This document shows positions 1 to 12,543 of a stretch of DNA of 64,000 nt, one piece after another. Position 1 is the stretch's first letter. Every line of letters begins with the position of its first letter. Origin of the DNA: Oidiodendron maius Zn (Eukaryota > Ascomycota > Leotiomycetes > Myxotrichaceae); NCBI GenBank assembly GCA_000827325.1, contig KN832871.1:248001-312000 (forward strand). Reading direction: 5' to 3'. The translations under genes were made by a program, and so were the position numbers. Below the pieces are notes generated by a model that saw only the letters and a program-made list of their open reading frames with translations, did not search any database and was not told the DNA's origin.

Positions 1-421
1 CCCCTTCAAGACAGGAACTTCCTCTCCTCCTCCTCCTCTCCCTCGCGATCGACTGTCCCTCTTTCCTCTCCGACCCCCCTCCTGTCTCTTTCACATAACT
101 TCCGTCTACACCCGTTCCTGCATCAATCCGCTGCCAGCACACCGCCCTCCTCATCGTCGCGCTCACCCCTTGTCTTCACCTCGACCTCCCCATCGAATGC
201 ACCGGTGACTGTTGCCAGCTCTTCCCCGAAGAGCTGATGAACTACAACTAATAGGTGAGAGCGAGCCGCCTTCCTCCGGTCCAGCCGTTGCGCCGTGGCA
301 GTCGAGACCGTGTGGCTAATCGAGCTCCTTCCTCAGTATCGTCGCCAATTGCCGCGTTCTACATCGACTTTCGAAGTCGTAGACGGACACACCTATCGGC
401 GACCCATCTTCACCCACAATC
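1..421. other. Upstream region of the Ime2-like kinase gene
   Basis: This stretch is strongly pyrimidine-rich on the + strand, especially over about 1-220, as is common in fungal promoters and 5' leaders. I see no convincing coding sequence. Short open frames here are low-complexity Ser/Arg/Pro translations. Confidence 0.5.
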
Positions 422-2867
422 ATGACGGTGCCTTACGATCTGACCCTTCGAGGGTCGACGACGACACCTCTGAGCTCGACTGGTTCGGCATTAGAAGATC
501 GTTTCGAGATTCTGAAGGATATTGGAGACGGCAGTTTCGGAAGCGTCGTTCTCGCACGAGTACGCTCTGCAGGTGCCAACGTCGCACGACGCGGCACTGT
601 GGTAAGTTACCTTTTTTTTACCCCGTACCCAGTCAGAGCTAACTCCTGCATTCTAGATTGCGATCAAGACTATGAAGAAGAATTTTGAATCTTTCGCACC
701 CTGTTTAGAGCTCCGAGAAGTCGTCTTCCTCAGGACCCTTCCTGCCCACCAGCACCTCGTTCCAGCATTAGATATCTTCCTCGACCCCTTCAGTAAGAAG
801 CTTCATATCTGCATGGAGTACATGGATGGCAATCTCTACCAGCTTATGAAGGCCCGCGACCATAAGTGTCTTGACACAGCCAGCGTTAAGAGCATCCTCT
901 ATCAAATCATGCAGGGCCTTGAGCATATTCATGCACATCACTTTTTTCATCGCGATATTAAACCCGAGAATATCCTCGTATCAACCTCATCGCAACAAGA
1001 ATCCGGCACCTCCTTCCGTCGGTACTCCGCCTTGGTCACCCCTCCTTCCACACCGCCAGCATACACAGTCAAGATTGCCGACTTTGGTCTTGCTAGAGAA
1101 ACCCATTCAAAGTTGCCCTACACTACCTACGTCTCGACTCGATGGTACCGTGCACCCGAGGTCTTACTTCGAGCAGGGGAATACTCCTCTCCAGTAGACA
1201 TCTGGGCAGTTGGTGCAATGGCTGTTGAAGTCGCGACGCTTAAACCTCTCTTCCCTGGTGGAAACGAGGTGGACCAGGTGTGGCGTGTTTGCGAAATCAT
1301 GGGAAGCCCGGGTAACTGGTATAACAAGGCCGGTGCCAGAGTAGGTGGTGGAGACTGGAGAGAAGGTAGTCGACTTGCCAGCAAACTTGGCTTCTCTTTC
1401 CCCAAGATGGCCCCTCACTCTATGGATACTATTCTACAGGCTCCACAATGGCCCGCTTCACTCAACCATTTCGTCACGTGGTGTCTGATGTGGGATCCTA
1501 AGAACCGACCTACCTCTACACAGGCTCTGAATCATGAGTTCTTCGCTGATGCCATCGACCCACTGAGGCCCAAATCGTCTGCCTCGAAAATTCTCGGTCG
1601 CAAGCAGTCAGATCTCAGCTACCGAGCCTCGAAGGACTCAACGGACAACACTCCAACATCGACCTCAAAACAATCCTGGTTCAGGAAGTCCCTAATCGGT
1701 CGATCGGACAGCTCCAGTGTTGTATCACAGGCTACCGGCAAGGAGAACATTGCACCCCGACCATCGCCTATCCACGCAGCTAGTGAGGTCTTGGTTGCTA
1801 AGACTCGCCCGCAAGCTGGCAAGCGGTCCACATGGGCCAGTGGCACTTCTAACATGCCTCCAATGCCCATCCTGCCAACAATCAGGCCAATCTCGCCGTT
1901 ATCCGACGCCGTCACTGCCCAGGCTAGCAGCAGAAATCCCTCGTATAGTGAGGCGTACTCCGGTGCTGGACAACGAACCTCAGGTATGGACGAGAAAGTG
2001 GCAAAGAAGATTGGCCGACAGCTCTCTGTCGCTTCAAGTAACAACCACTATGCTGAGATTCATCGACAGCAGGCCGAGATGGCGTTGACTGGTGGCAGTG
2101 GTCTGGCATCTCCTCCAAGTGGGCAAAAGGAAAGTTTCTTCTCACATCTCAGGAAGCGGGCGAGGCGCTTCTCCGGGCGTCAATCCCAGGCTCCAATGTC
2201 GCCAAAGTCAATCGACATTGAGGCTCAAGCCGGCTGTGGACCTTGGGCCAGCAACAGATCATCAATGATTATCGACGGCACCCAGCAGCCGGCCCAAAAG
2301 GTTGAGACGTACGAGGCTCTTGACAAGGCACTCCGGAACGTGCAACACAATCTGGACGCAACTCAGCCGACGAATGCACCCGCCCCGCCGACTCATACTA
2401 TCAGTCCGAGTAGCATACTGAAACGCCACCACTCTTTGCCCCATCAACAGCAAAGCCGTTCGGTGGATAATCTTCGTGGTCTAGGGCCCGTCTCGAGTAG
2501 AACCCGGCGAGGACAAGCTCATGGAGTACCTCAGTACGAAACGCCTGAGGAGGAAGATGAACTCCTCGACGAGGCCTTATCCGCTACCCACAAGGCAATG
2601 AAGCGTGTGGATCGAAACTCCATACACAATGACTCCCGACAGCCACTGCGACAATCGGCCAGCAACATGGCGATCTCCAACCCCTATCCCACTCCATCGC
2701 CCTCCGCCAGCGGCCACGCGATGCTCTTTGGTCATGAAGCCCACGTAACGCCTTCGAAGGTTCCCCAAAGCACCAAGCAATCTTCGACTCCCCCCTATGA
2801 CTACATGGAGAACGAATGGGCTTCTTCCGCATCTGCCAGCATATTTGCCGTGCAGAACCGATTTTAA
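422..2867 (+). CDS. Ime2/Crk1/MAK-type serine/threonine protein kinase
   Basis: Two exons, 422-601 and 657-2867, joined by a 55-base intron (gtaagt...ctag), give about 796 residues. The kinase domain fills roughly residues 25-330. It has a glycine-rich loop DIGDGSFGSVV, an IAIK lysine restored by the splice, HRDIKPEN (catalytic Asp), IADFGLARE, and an activation segment with T-T-Y before VSTRWYRAPE. The TxY signature and overall pattern fit the RCK/Ime2 family (yeast Ime2, Ustilago Crk1), which acts in meiotic entry, mating and nutrient signalling. About 25 extra Ser/Pro/Thr-rich residues lie between HRD and DFG. The C-terminal ~460 residues are low-complexity, rich in Ser, Gln and Pro, and probably regulatory. 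Family assignment is firm; the biological role in this species is inferred. Confidence 0.92.
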
Positions 2868-3868
2868 AATGTTGGAACTCACGAAACGTACATAATCATC
2901 ATCACTCGAGGAAAAGTTCTTATGGCATCTACATTGCATGGTGTTGGGGATCTCCGGGGGGCAATGTCTCCCCATGCTTTCAATCCGTTCTTTGGTACCG
3001 TCGTGCCTTTTTATACTTGTCACGTGGGGCCGCGATGCACACTTTTGGCGTTGCTTCCATTTCAATCACTCATTTCTTGCCAATTTTCTTGTATCTTCAT
3101 ACCCCAGCACAGAGCGCTACAGACAGCGATTCTTGTTTATTTGTCTTCTAAATACCCCCTATAGACTGCAGAATTAAATCGAGAAAGGGCAGAAGCTGCT
3201 TCACAGCAACCAATTTTTTCCTTTGTCCATTTCCTGACAGCAGGCCTTATCGGCCGGTGAGGGACATATTGTTCTATTAGGCAGAGATTTGTTTTTACAT
3301 GTACAATTCCGAAAGCTCAGATTGATCTAGCTGTATGGGTGAGCGGGATGGGCTACTCTTGTAACGGTACTAATAATTGAGTTTGGGGGATTCTTGACGT
3401 CACACCAGCCTGTGCAGGCACACATGTATCTTGGGATGTATTTAGAGGGAAGATCCAAATCCAAATATGGCACAACGCCTGATTTCATTAACCTTGTTCT
3501 CTATGCAATTGGTGAATTGTATTGGTGAATTGTGATATATTACATTTGTATGCTCAAGCGACCATCGACTCTCGCAGATCTTACTAGTCTTATGGTAAGG
3601 ATACGGGTCTACAGTATATGAATTATATGTCTCATGGCCCACCTAAAATACAAATAGGAAAGGCACGTAAACATGCAGTTGTGTGGTTGGGCCTCGCTGG
3701 CATGAGCCAGAAAGGTGCATGCATGCATTGGGTTAAAGCAATACGACAACCGCAGCTTCAAATTCTATATCAAAGCTCTCATTAACTGTCACACCCCCCT
3801 TCCCTCCTCCACTCCCTTCCCAAATTCCTCGTCGCACTTCGCTCATAGTCCTTAATCCACCGTACTCC
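2868..3868. other. Intergenic: kinase 3' region and Dicer-like 5' region
   Basis: About 1 kb between two + strand genes. No recognisable gene. The open frames are short and of random composition. A terminator for the kinase and a promoter for the Dicer-like gene must lie here, but I cannot locate specific sites. Confidence 0.5.
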
Positions 3869-6800
3869 ATGTCCTCCTCCTCCTCTTCATCTCCATCCCC
3901 ATCTCCTTCACTCAACCCCACCACCCTTGCCCCACACACAAACGCGTGCACGATCGACCCCACTAGCCCTCCTCTAAACGTCACAGAACTGGAAAATGCA
4001 TCCTCTAGTCCCAAAACCAGGCCGAGACGGTATCAGTTGGAGATGTTGGAGGAGAGTTTGAAGCACAATATTATTGTCGCGGTGAGTTTTTATCGTTTTG
4101 GTGGGGAGGGTCTTGGACATGAAGCTGACACTTTGTGAATTCGCCGATAGATGGATACGGGGAGCGGAAAGACACATATGTGAGTCTAATTCTATTCATT
4201 TATTGGCTTGATATTTGTGTTAGAGTGGTCTCTGCCCTTCGTCTAACCTCGCTCCTATATGCTGGTCGTAATGATATTTTGAACTTTTTATGCGTTTATT
4301 AGAGTGATGAGCATTGTATCCCGAAAACTATAAATTATGAACCTGTTGATTGTAAATTGTTTGAAGTAGTGCTGTCGAAAGTACGTTGTACTAAATACAC
4401 TCTTATTATAGTGCTGCCCTACGTATCCTCCACGAGCTTGAGAGAGCGCCCTGTGATCAGGTTCGAATACCATAGATCATAAGATTATCACTAAACTAGA
4501 TAGTTTGTCTGGTTCCTAGCACCAACGGTCTTCCTCTCTGCTCGCAACAGTTCGAGTATCTCCAGGCACAGCTCACCGCAGTTCAGGTAAAGTTCTTAAG
4601 CGGTAATGACGGGGTTGATCGCTGTAGGTGCATCACATTTCACATCAGGAAATGAGTCGTCTCTCTCTCCGGAAGTCTAGTCAGGTGCATATATGCGTTA
4701 CTGATTCTCATAGGGACCTTACAGAGCCTCTGGGATGCTGTTCTCCAGAATGTGAAGGTGGTCGTGTCAACATATCAGATACTCCTGGACGCACTGAGCC
4801 ACGCATTCGTTCGTATGGAATCAATATCTCTCATTGTGTTCGATGAAGGTTAGTGGTCTTCTCCTTGCATCTCTCGTAATACTCTTGGCAAGTACTAAAC
4901 TCACAAGCCCACAACTGTGTTGGCCGACACCCAGGCGCGAAGATAATGACAAACTTTTACCACGAGAGAAGGCAAAGGGTTCTAAGTGTGCCTTGCATAC
5001 TGGGACTCACAGCCAGCCCTGTCATGAGATCTGATCCACAGTCCCTAGTTAAAATTGAAGAAACTTTGGACGCGATATGTCGAACTCCTACGAAACACCG
5101 AGAAGAATTGAGGCTTCAAGTAAACTTACCAGTCTTATCACATGTTTACTACAAAGCCTCACCACCTGAGAGCTCGTTCTCTGGTTATACGAGAACAATT
5201 ACAAGCCTTGGCCAGGCATTTGGGCGTCTCAGGATTGAAGATGATCCGTATGTCATGGATCTCCTTAGTCAAGGCACAGAGAAGAGCCTCCGGAAACTAG
5301 AGAAAGTGCGACTGAATCACAAAACCTGGTGCCAACAGCAAATAAAGACTCTTCATGCAACCGGCCTCAAGATCTATCAAGAACTAGGCGCTTGGGCTGC
5401 GGATTACTATGTGTCGAGTGTGGTAACCAAGTTCATGACCATGGCGAACGACGAAAATAACTCTCAAGGAGTCTGGGATACCTTAAGCGCCGAGAAGCGG
5501 TATCTGGCTATGGTGCTAAAGGGTGTCGAGATCATAGATCCTGTGCATAGCTATCAGGAGACCCCACTGGTTTCCGACAAAGTCTCACAACTAATAGAGA
5601 CTATCCTCGCCGACGGCTCCGGATTCTCGGGCATCATTTTTGTTCAAGATCGAGCGCTTGTTGCAGTCCTTGCCCACCTCCTGTCCATTCACCCTTCTAC
5701 CCGCAATCGAGTAAAAGTTGGGACCATGATTGGCGCATCTATGTCTCCATTCCGACGCAACATCGGAGAGTTGGTGGATGTCGACCTGCAAAAGCAATCG
5801 CTCTCCCTCTTCAAATCCGGAGTCCTTAATCTCATTGTGGCAACTTCCGTACTGGAGGAAGGTATTGATGTTCCAGCTTGCAATTTGGTCATTTGCTTTC
5901 ATAAACCCGCAAATCTGAAATCGTTCGTACAGCGGCGGGGCCGTGCAAGGCATCAAGAGTCAAGGCTAATCCTGATGATGGACTCCCAGGTAGATAAGCT
6001 AACTGAGTGGGAAAGCCTCGAGCGACACATGAAAGCGTTCTATGAAGAAGAGATGCGCGTGCTTCAAGAGGTTTTGCAGCTCGAGGATAGTGAAGAGCAT
6101 GACCATAGGAAGTTCCGGGTCGAAAGCACAGGAGCGCTTTTGGACCTAGACAACGCGGTGCAACACTTGTATCACTTCTGTAGCACCCTGCCTGCTAAAG
6201 AATACGCAGACCTCACGCCGGAATTCATATGCTCTGAGGCCGGCCCAACGCATGTCAAAGCCAGAGTTATCCTCCCTCTTTCAGTCAACGACGCCGTACG
6301 CACTGCAGAGAGTCGAAGCGCCTGGATGAGCGAGAAAAACGCAATCAAAGACTGTGCATTCGAAGCGTATATCGCACTATACAAAGCGGGACTAGTCAAT
6401 CAACACCTATTACCTCTCCTCAGACAGGATTCTCTCTTGAATGAGCTGATATCCTCCCCCGTGGAAACTCGAGCTTCCATCATGGTAGTCCACAAACAAC
6501 TAAACCCATGGACTGATATTGCCAAAGCTTGGGATTCTCCTCACGATATCCATCAATACATAATACAATTTGGCGACCTGAAAGTTTGTTCATATCTCCC
6601 AATAATTTTACCATCAATAGCACCGTTTATATTGTACTGGGATTTGGATTCAGAAATCTCACTGCAAATGCAAAGACAGAATGTCATAACAGGCATGCAT
6701 ACAATTTCGAGAGCATGCGAAGAAACTTTATCCATGCTTGAGATTGCATTTGGCAGTAGATTTCTTATTGAACAGAAACAACCCATTATGCTGTTCGTCT

Positions 6801-8670
6801 CGATGGGGGACAGAAGCCTGAGAGGTCAAATGGGCCATAGGCCAGTCCTTAGCTCTCAGTCATCTTACAATGGGTTCATTAGAGATACTGTGAACAACAC
6901 ACCGTATCACTTTAGCCAATGGCTTGCGGAGAAACCACATATAGAGATGGTGCAGAAGCCTTACAAGGAATATATGGATGTGCCACAAGACACTCCCCAT
7001 CTGTCACTTACCCGCATATCTCGACGGAAGGACTTCCTCCACAAGATTCCAAGTAAAATGTCTCGCATTTCAACAAAACCATACGCTGTGGTCCTGCCGA
7101 CTTCCAGGTGTACTGTTGATGATTTTCCTGTTGAATATGCGCAATTCGCTCTGACTATTCCTTCAATTATGCGACGTGTAGAGGTCTACATACTCGCACA
7201 GCTGTTAGGCACTACCATACTTCGAGATGTTGGCATAAAGGACGTTGGCTTGATACTAAGTGCGATAAGTGCGTCAAGTGCACGAGAAGAGACAAATTAT
7301 CAGCGCCTAGAATTCTTTGGAGACATGACGCTGAAATTTTGCACATCGGTACAACTAGTGTCCAAATATCCCCTATGGCATGAAGGCTATCTCTCGGCCC
7401 AGAAAGACCGTTTGGTGGCCAACTCGCGATTGTCAAGGGCTGCTGTGGAAGTAGGATTAGACCGGTTCATACTGACAAAAGCATTCACAGGTCACAAATG
7501 GCGACCACTTTATGTCGATGACTTGCTTAATGAGCCAATAGAGGCCCAGAGAGACATGTCATCGAAAGTGCTTGCTGATGTTGTCGAGGCACTAATCGGC
7601 GCCGCCATGCTCGATGGAGGGTTCCCAGCAGCACTTGCTTGTCTCCGGATTTTCCTTCCGGAGATCGACTGGCAGCCTCTAGAGGTGAGACAGGTCTCAC
7701 TATTTGAACGGGTCCCGGATGTGGCGCTACCAGCAACCCTCCACCTATGCGAGGAGCTCTGCGGGTATAGGTTCAGTAAGAAGTCTTTATTAATCGAAGC
7801 TATGACACATGCTTCCTGTAACTCAGGAGCCGGTTCACTGGAGCGTCTGGAGTTCCTTGGAGACGGAGTTCTGGATCGAATCATCACGACTACTCTTTTC
7901 GAGCAGCAGCCACCGCTCTCTCACTTTCAGATGCATGTCATCAGGACCGCACTTGTTAATGCTGACTTTCTGGGTTTCATGTGCATGGAGTGGACGATCA
8001 CCGAAAGGGATGACAGAGATCGTGGAGACTGGCCATGTGGAAGGCGAGGATGAGCCTCACCAGCCGTTCCAAGTTATATATTCCAGAACCTGTCTGCCTC
8101 TGTGGAGGTTCCTCCGGCATCACTCCCCACGACTGGCTGCCGAGCAGGCCGCAACATCTCAACGGCACGCCCAACTACGGGTCCAGATCAAAGCAGAGCT
8201 CGAGGCGGGACGACGCTACCCCTGGGCACTCCTCGCTCGCTTACATGCCCCGAAATTCTACTCAGACATTGTGGAGAGTCTACTGGGGGCTATCTGGGTC
8301 GATTCTGGCTCGCTGGATGCTTGCCAGGATGTCCTTGAAGGGATCGGGGCCCTGCCGTACCTGAGAAGACTCGTCGCTGATGGCGTGCAGGCATGGCACC
8401 CCAAAGAGGAGATTGGCGTTTTGGCTGGTAACCTCCCAGTGCAATATGTGGTGGAGGCGCAGAAGAGCGGCGCCGTGGACGACGACAAGCGAGAGTTCAC
8501 CTGCAGCGTGTTGATGGGCGAGACGGTCGTCGTGCGCGTGGGGGGTGGTGTGAGCAGTGAGGAGGTCAAGACTCGGGGCCGATACTGCGGTGCGTGCGCT
8601 GGCCAGGCCCAGCATCAACGGCAGGCACATCACACGGGAGAGCGAGCTGGAGATGGAAGGTCTAGAATGA
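3869..8670 (+). pseudogene. Dicer-like protein 2, three frameshifts
   Basis: Clear homology to fungal Dicer-like 2, the RNase III enzyme that makes small RNAs from dsRNA in quelling and antiviral defence. Exons read as 3869-4081, 4151-4179, 4412-4460, 4504-4623, 4714-4848 and 4908 onward. Helicase motifs are MDTGSGKTH, FLAPT and FDEAHNC (across a splice). The C-terminal helicase half has EEGIDVPACN and QRRGRARH. A Dicer dimerisation domain and two RNase III domains follow (LEFFGD with DVVEALIGA; LEFLGD with DIVESLLGA). There is no PAZ domain, as usual in this family. Three breaks interrupt it: +2 bases near 4531-4541, between FLAPT and the next helicase sequence, with a stop at 4588-4590 in the old frame; +1 near 8001-8010, with a stop at 8051-8053; +1 in a GGGG run at 8575-8578. 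Homology resumes in the new frame each time and ends at 8668-8670. Catalytic acidic residues look kept, which suggests recent decay. Sequencing error is the alternative. Confidence 0.85.
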
Positions 8671-9870
8671 TGGCCACCCTGTGCTTGTCGGGGAGATGTG
8701 CCCTCCGCACCACGTTGGGCGGAACGGGGGACAACGGAAGACGGACAGTACCTCCTGGTACCTCAGGACCTCAGGAACGCCCATCCCATGTCCCAGCAAA
8801 AAGGGAAGTGCTCCGACGGCTTTGACATCTGACCGCCTCCCTGTCTCACAGAGACTCGCGTGCTTAGCCGGTGCACGCTGACGTCGAGAGGCCGTCTATG
8901 TGCGTCATTGTCCCACCTGGGCGCCCATCAGGAGGGTACGCTTCGTTGGCGTGTTTTGGGATTTGGATTTTATGGCTCTCCCTCTTGGCTCCTGCCAGCG
9001 AGATTGGTGGCCCCGCCTCCTCTCAAGCAAGAGCTGTCGTGGGTGGCGGGCGTCAGATCCCTCCTCGACAGAAGCGGCCGTCTGGTATCTCGACGCGCCG
9101 GCCACCCAAGGCTGCTGCTCTTTGGTCGTAGAGGGAAAGGCAGGTACATGGATCTGGCACCAGAGGAAATGGCCTCCACTCCATCTGGAGCTCCCCTTGT
9201 TCTCTGAACGGTTTGCATTTCCCCACCGGCCATCCACGTAGCCCACACAAAAACAAACATCGCGGGCAAGGCCTGAGGAAGTCGAGAAGGGTTGATCTGG
9301 AGGGCATCGATGGAGGGCATCGACCGCCCTCCGACGAGAGCGTATATAATAGCACCGCAAGCGAATCTCCATCCCATCCCACTGTATCGTAGGCCCGACT
9401 CGGACATGCTGCTATCTGCGGTGGTGCTACTGCTCGTCCTGGAGTAAAATTGTCAGGCGTCATCCCAAACACTGCTTGCTGGCGGCTGCTACCACCTCGC
9501 AATTTCTCATTATTTCATTTTCGTCCTCCGCCCTTTGCCTTTGGGCAGAACACCACAAACCCACCACGCAACCCCCTCTCACCCACCACTCTTGAGACGT
9601 CCCAGTTGTCGTCTAGATCGTGTATCTACCGACCTCTGCCCACCCGGCCAGGTCGTCATTCACCGCCTCTCTGCCTCTACTCTCCCCCTCGGGCGGCCAC
9701 GCTTTTTGGGCTCGTCAAAATAAGACGCCCCAGTAAATTTCCCCCATCTGCAGTCTGCAACCACCCAAATCTGCAATCGCCGCCGCAGTCTGCCTGCCGC
9801 CATCATTACCCTCTGGCCACGCTCCTGGGCTTCACCGCGACTACGGATCCCCGAGTGAGACCTATCCACC
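8671..9870. other. Intergenic: Dicer-like 3' region and YPD1 promoter
   Basis: About 1.2 kb. Several overlapping open frames of 110-150 codons occur on both strands, but they overlap each other and match no family I recognise, so I read them as chance. A 12-base sequence (ggagggcatcga) is directly repeated at 9299-9310 and 9312-9323, just before a TATA-like element. Confidence 0.5.
9343..9350 (+). promoter_or_regulatory. TATA-like element upstream of YPD1 homologue
   Basis: The sequence tatataat lies about 520 bases before the YPD1 start codon. It is followed by long C/T-rich tracts that would form the 5' leader. The role is inferred from position and composition only. Confidence 0.3.
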
Positions 9871-10536
9871 ATGCCGGAGCCAACACGACATGAAGCTGAG
9901 GACAGGGTGAGCCGGACCCTCCCGTCTATCCCCTTCCCCGGGGCTGAGCAGGTGGCTTTTTGCTGCTGGCACGCCCAAAAAAAATAAGTACATACTTATA
10001 CTGACGGAGCTGATGCGCATAGCAACAGAGCGAAGACGGTTCCATCGGCCTCCCTGACCTGGGCGACAGCATCGATGTGACGACGTTTGAGCAGATCTTG
10101 GAGATGGATGACGAGGAGGAGGGGCACGCGTTCAGCCGGTCCATTGTCTTCAGTTTCTTTGAGCAAGCCGAGCAGACCTTCACCAAGATGGACGACGCCC
10201 TGTAAGTCGACTTGCAATTTGACAGCTGCAATTCCACCTTCGGAGAAAATTGCATAGGCTAATAGTTTCATCTGGCTGTGCAGAAATGAGAGAGACTTGC
10301 CTGAGCTGTCCTCGCTTGGGCACTTCCTGAAGGGCTCATCGGCCACACTGGGCCTCACCAAGGTCAGAGACAGTTGCGAGAAGATCCAGCACTTCGGGCA
10401 GAAGAAGGACGAGGCGGGTACAACTGACGAGCCCGACGAGGCCAAGTGCCTCGCGCAGATCAAAGAGACGCTGGCCGCCGTCAAGGAGGAGTATGCCGAG
10501 GTCGAGAAGGTACTGAAGAAGTTCTACGAGCCTTGA
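9871..10536 (+). CDS. YPD1: Ypd1-type histidine phosphotransfer protein
   Basis: Three exons, 9871-9906, 10023-10201 and 10284-10536, encode 155 residues, the usual size for the family. The HPt signature is LGHFLKGSSATLG, with the phospho-accepting His near residue 85. An acidic N-terminal stretch precedes it and a helical C-terminus follows. Ypd1 relays phosphate from hybrid histidine kinases to the response regulators Ssk1 and Skn7, controlling the HOG osmotic and oxidative stress pathway in cytoplasm and nucleus. The start is chosen because ATG at 9871 is in a good context (ccaccATG) and splices in phase to the conserved body. Filamentous fungi usually carry one such protein, so loss would be expected to be severe. 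Confidence 0.93.
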
Positions 10537-11123
10537 GACCACCCGGAATCCGGGCGGGCGTATGGTGGGATATGTTCTCGTGGCTGGATGCCTCCGCGAC
10601 ACGAGCAACCGAATCGCTGTGGGGTGATGCCAGCTGCGACATTGAAGGTCTACTCGTGAGGAAGTGGCTTTCTCTTATAGCAATACTCTCCCCATAGCTC
10701 TGGCGCAAAAAGGGTTGCATTCACGGGTTTTCATGGCTTTCTCATGGCTGCTGGAAGAACCTTTTCTTCTACACGGCCCGGTTACATTATACCTTAGTGC
10801 AGGATGTGTTTTCTTTGGCACGGCTTGCGAGCTTTTCTCATTGTTGTACGAGAAACTCGACGTGCCTATCTCTGCAGTAGGACTTCTTTTCTGCCTCTCT
10901 GACCTAGAACCAGGAACTGCAAATGCAAGAGACTTCAAACAGATGGCTCAAAGTCCTTGGTGTATTGTGACTCCCTTCCACGAGGCTCTCCTGACAGACC
11001 ATGTTTCCTGTTATGCGAAAGCCCATAGTTCCTTATTAAACATCCGGACTACTCCCGAGGCTTGATACGTGGGACTCGATACTGCTATGACATACTTGCC
11101 AGCTCTGATCTACTTCGCCGTCG
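10537..11123. other. Intergenic between convergent genes
   Basis: About 590 bases between YPD1 (+) and the 2H phosphoesterase (-), expected to hold both 3' ends. A 133-codon open frame at 10664-11065 (+) has no recognisable domain and I do not call it. Confidence 0.45.
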
Positions 11124-11846
11124 TCAATATTCTGGGATAGCTACCTCACCTTCAACAACATACTCCTCATCCCCACCTTCCACTGCCCTTGCACCCATTC
11201 TGCAAATAGATACTCTCTCCACCCTCACGTCCCTCATCCACTCGAAAGCTTCATACTTCTGCAACATCTCTCTCGCGTCAATGGTCAACTTTGGCGCCCT
11301 CTTCCTCCCGTTCCCAGACCTTCTCCCAACTAAATAGATAGTATTAATAATCGTGGCGTGAAGCAGCAACGCCCTCGTATCGGGAACCAGAAGGTCAGCC
11401 GCCTCGAACGCCTCCCTGAGCTTAAGGCAGAATTCGGATAGCGTCCTGTCCTCATCCACCGGCGCCACATACAACACTGACGTCTTGGCTGGGTCATGCA
11501 TACTCTCCAAGCCACGTAGAGTGACGCTCAGTGGCGGCAGTCTCGAACTCGCCCCGTCGGTCGCCTGCCTCTCGCGAGAAGGCATCTGACCCCGCAGATC
11601 CAAGCTCCGCAGCAGTGTCAAGGCCGCCTCAACGCGCGCGGGCGTCAGCAGGCTCATGACGCCCAAAGTGAGATGCAGGGTGCCTACGGGGCGGACTGCT
11701 CGTTCGGGAATACCGTTTGGGTTCTGGGCGGTGGCCTGCGTGACCTCGGTGCGGAAGGTGGTGAGGTTTGCTTGGAGCTGGGGTCGGGAGACGGATGTGA
11801 CGAGAGGGACGCAGAGGAAGTGCGTCAGGCGCGGCGACGGCGACAT
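11124..11846 (-). CDS. 2H phosphoesterase, AKAP7/ASCC1-like
   Basis: A single exon of 240 residues with the two H-x-T motifs of the 2H phosphoesterase superfamily: LHLTLG near residue 58 and LLHATIINT near residue 165. The pattern matches the AKAP7 NLS-type domain found in AKAP7 and ASCC1. Family members hydrolyse or bind 2'-5' or cyclic phosphate linkages in RNA or nucleotides. Fungal copies are mostly uncharacterised, so the substrate here is unknown. The protein starts with MSPSPRLTHFLCVPL, which leads straight into the first beta strand, and nothing upstream suggests an extra exon. It is convergent with YPD1, with no obvious functional link. Confidence 0.8.
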   Translation of the reverse strand: MSPSPRLTHFLCVPLVTSVSRPQLQANLTTFRTEVTQATAQNPNGIPERAVRPVGTLHLTLGVMSLLTPARVEAALTLLRSLDLRGQMPSRERQATDGASSRLPPLSVTLRGLESMHDPAKTSVLYVAPVDEDRTLSEFCLKLREAFEAADLLVPDTRALLLHATIINTIYLVGRRSGNGRKRAPKLTIDAREMLQKYEAFEWMRDVRVERVSICRMGARAVEGGDEEYVVEGEVAIPEY

Positions 11847-12543
11847 GTTTGACAGGTGGGGGCAACAAGGAGCGGTGGCACCAGTGTGGTAAGTAGGGGT
11901 CTAGATAATGAGTGCAGCCTCACATTTTCGTAGTGATTATATGAGGAGGAGGCGGCTTGTGGTTGTAGATGGACCGGATCTGGGCTTGTTGCCTGAAACT
12001 GCTGGGCTTCGTGGAGTCAGGCACCACATCTACCTATATGCCGTTTGGCCTCCAGAGTTTGCCAAGCTATGGCTGTTGGTCAGAATTGGTAGCAGCTGGC
12101 AAGTATTTTTTGCTTACCATGCCCTGCAGCTTTGACTTCCACTCGGGCCAAGACAAGAGCAGATGGGGAAAGGCGCCTGGAGCAGAATATCCATTACCTT
12201 GCATACTGTACATAATACTGCCTCCCAGGCCGTCCACATCCCCATATGAACGCCTGACCTAGTAGGAGACAGTGTAAGATCTAGTACATAGGCAGATATG
12301 TAGTGATGTCGAAAGATTACCAAGACAGGAATCTCCCCCATCCTCTCCCGCGAGGCTGAGTTGCCGCCTTCAGCCTCTCCGTCTCGCTTGGCGCCGGGAG
12401 ATCTTCCACTAGGCAGCCATGAAAGTGCATCCAGTCTTTCAACCCCTCATTCCCTGCGCCGTGGGATGGTCCGAGATAGAACCCCCCCCATGTTTTAAGA
12501 TGTCGATACCTGGGCAATTGTCCACCTCGATACACCCAGAGCC
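11847..12543. other. Intergenic between divergent genes
   Basis: About 700 bases between the 2H phosphoesterase (-) and the coiled-coil gene (+), so it must hold both promoters. I see no gene and no clear TATA box or known operator. Confidence 0.45.

Noticed and set aside
4532-4554. A 23-base gt...ag stretch that could be an intron removing the first Dicer frameshift
   Set aside because: Far below the intron sizes seen in this window (about 45 and up), and it would delete conserved helicase residues.
8860-9502. Several 110-155 codon frames on both strands before YPD1
   Set aside because: They overlap one another in most frames, match nothing recognisable, and lie in the expected promoter region of YPD1.
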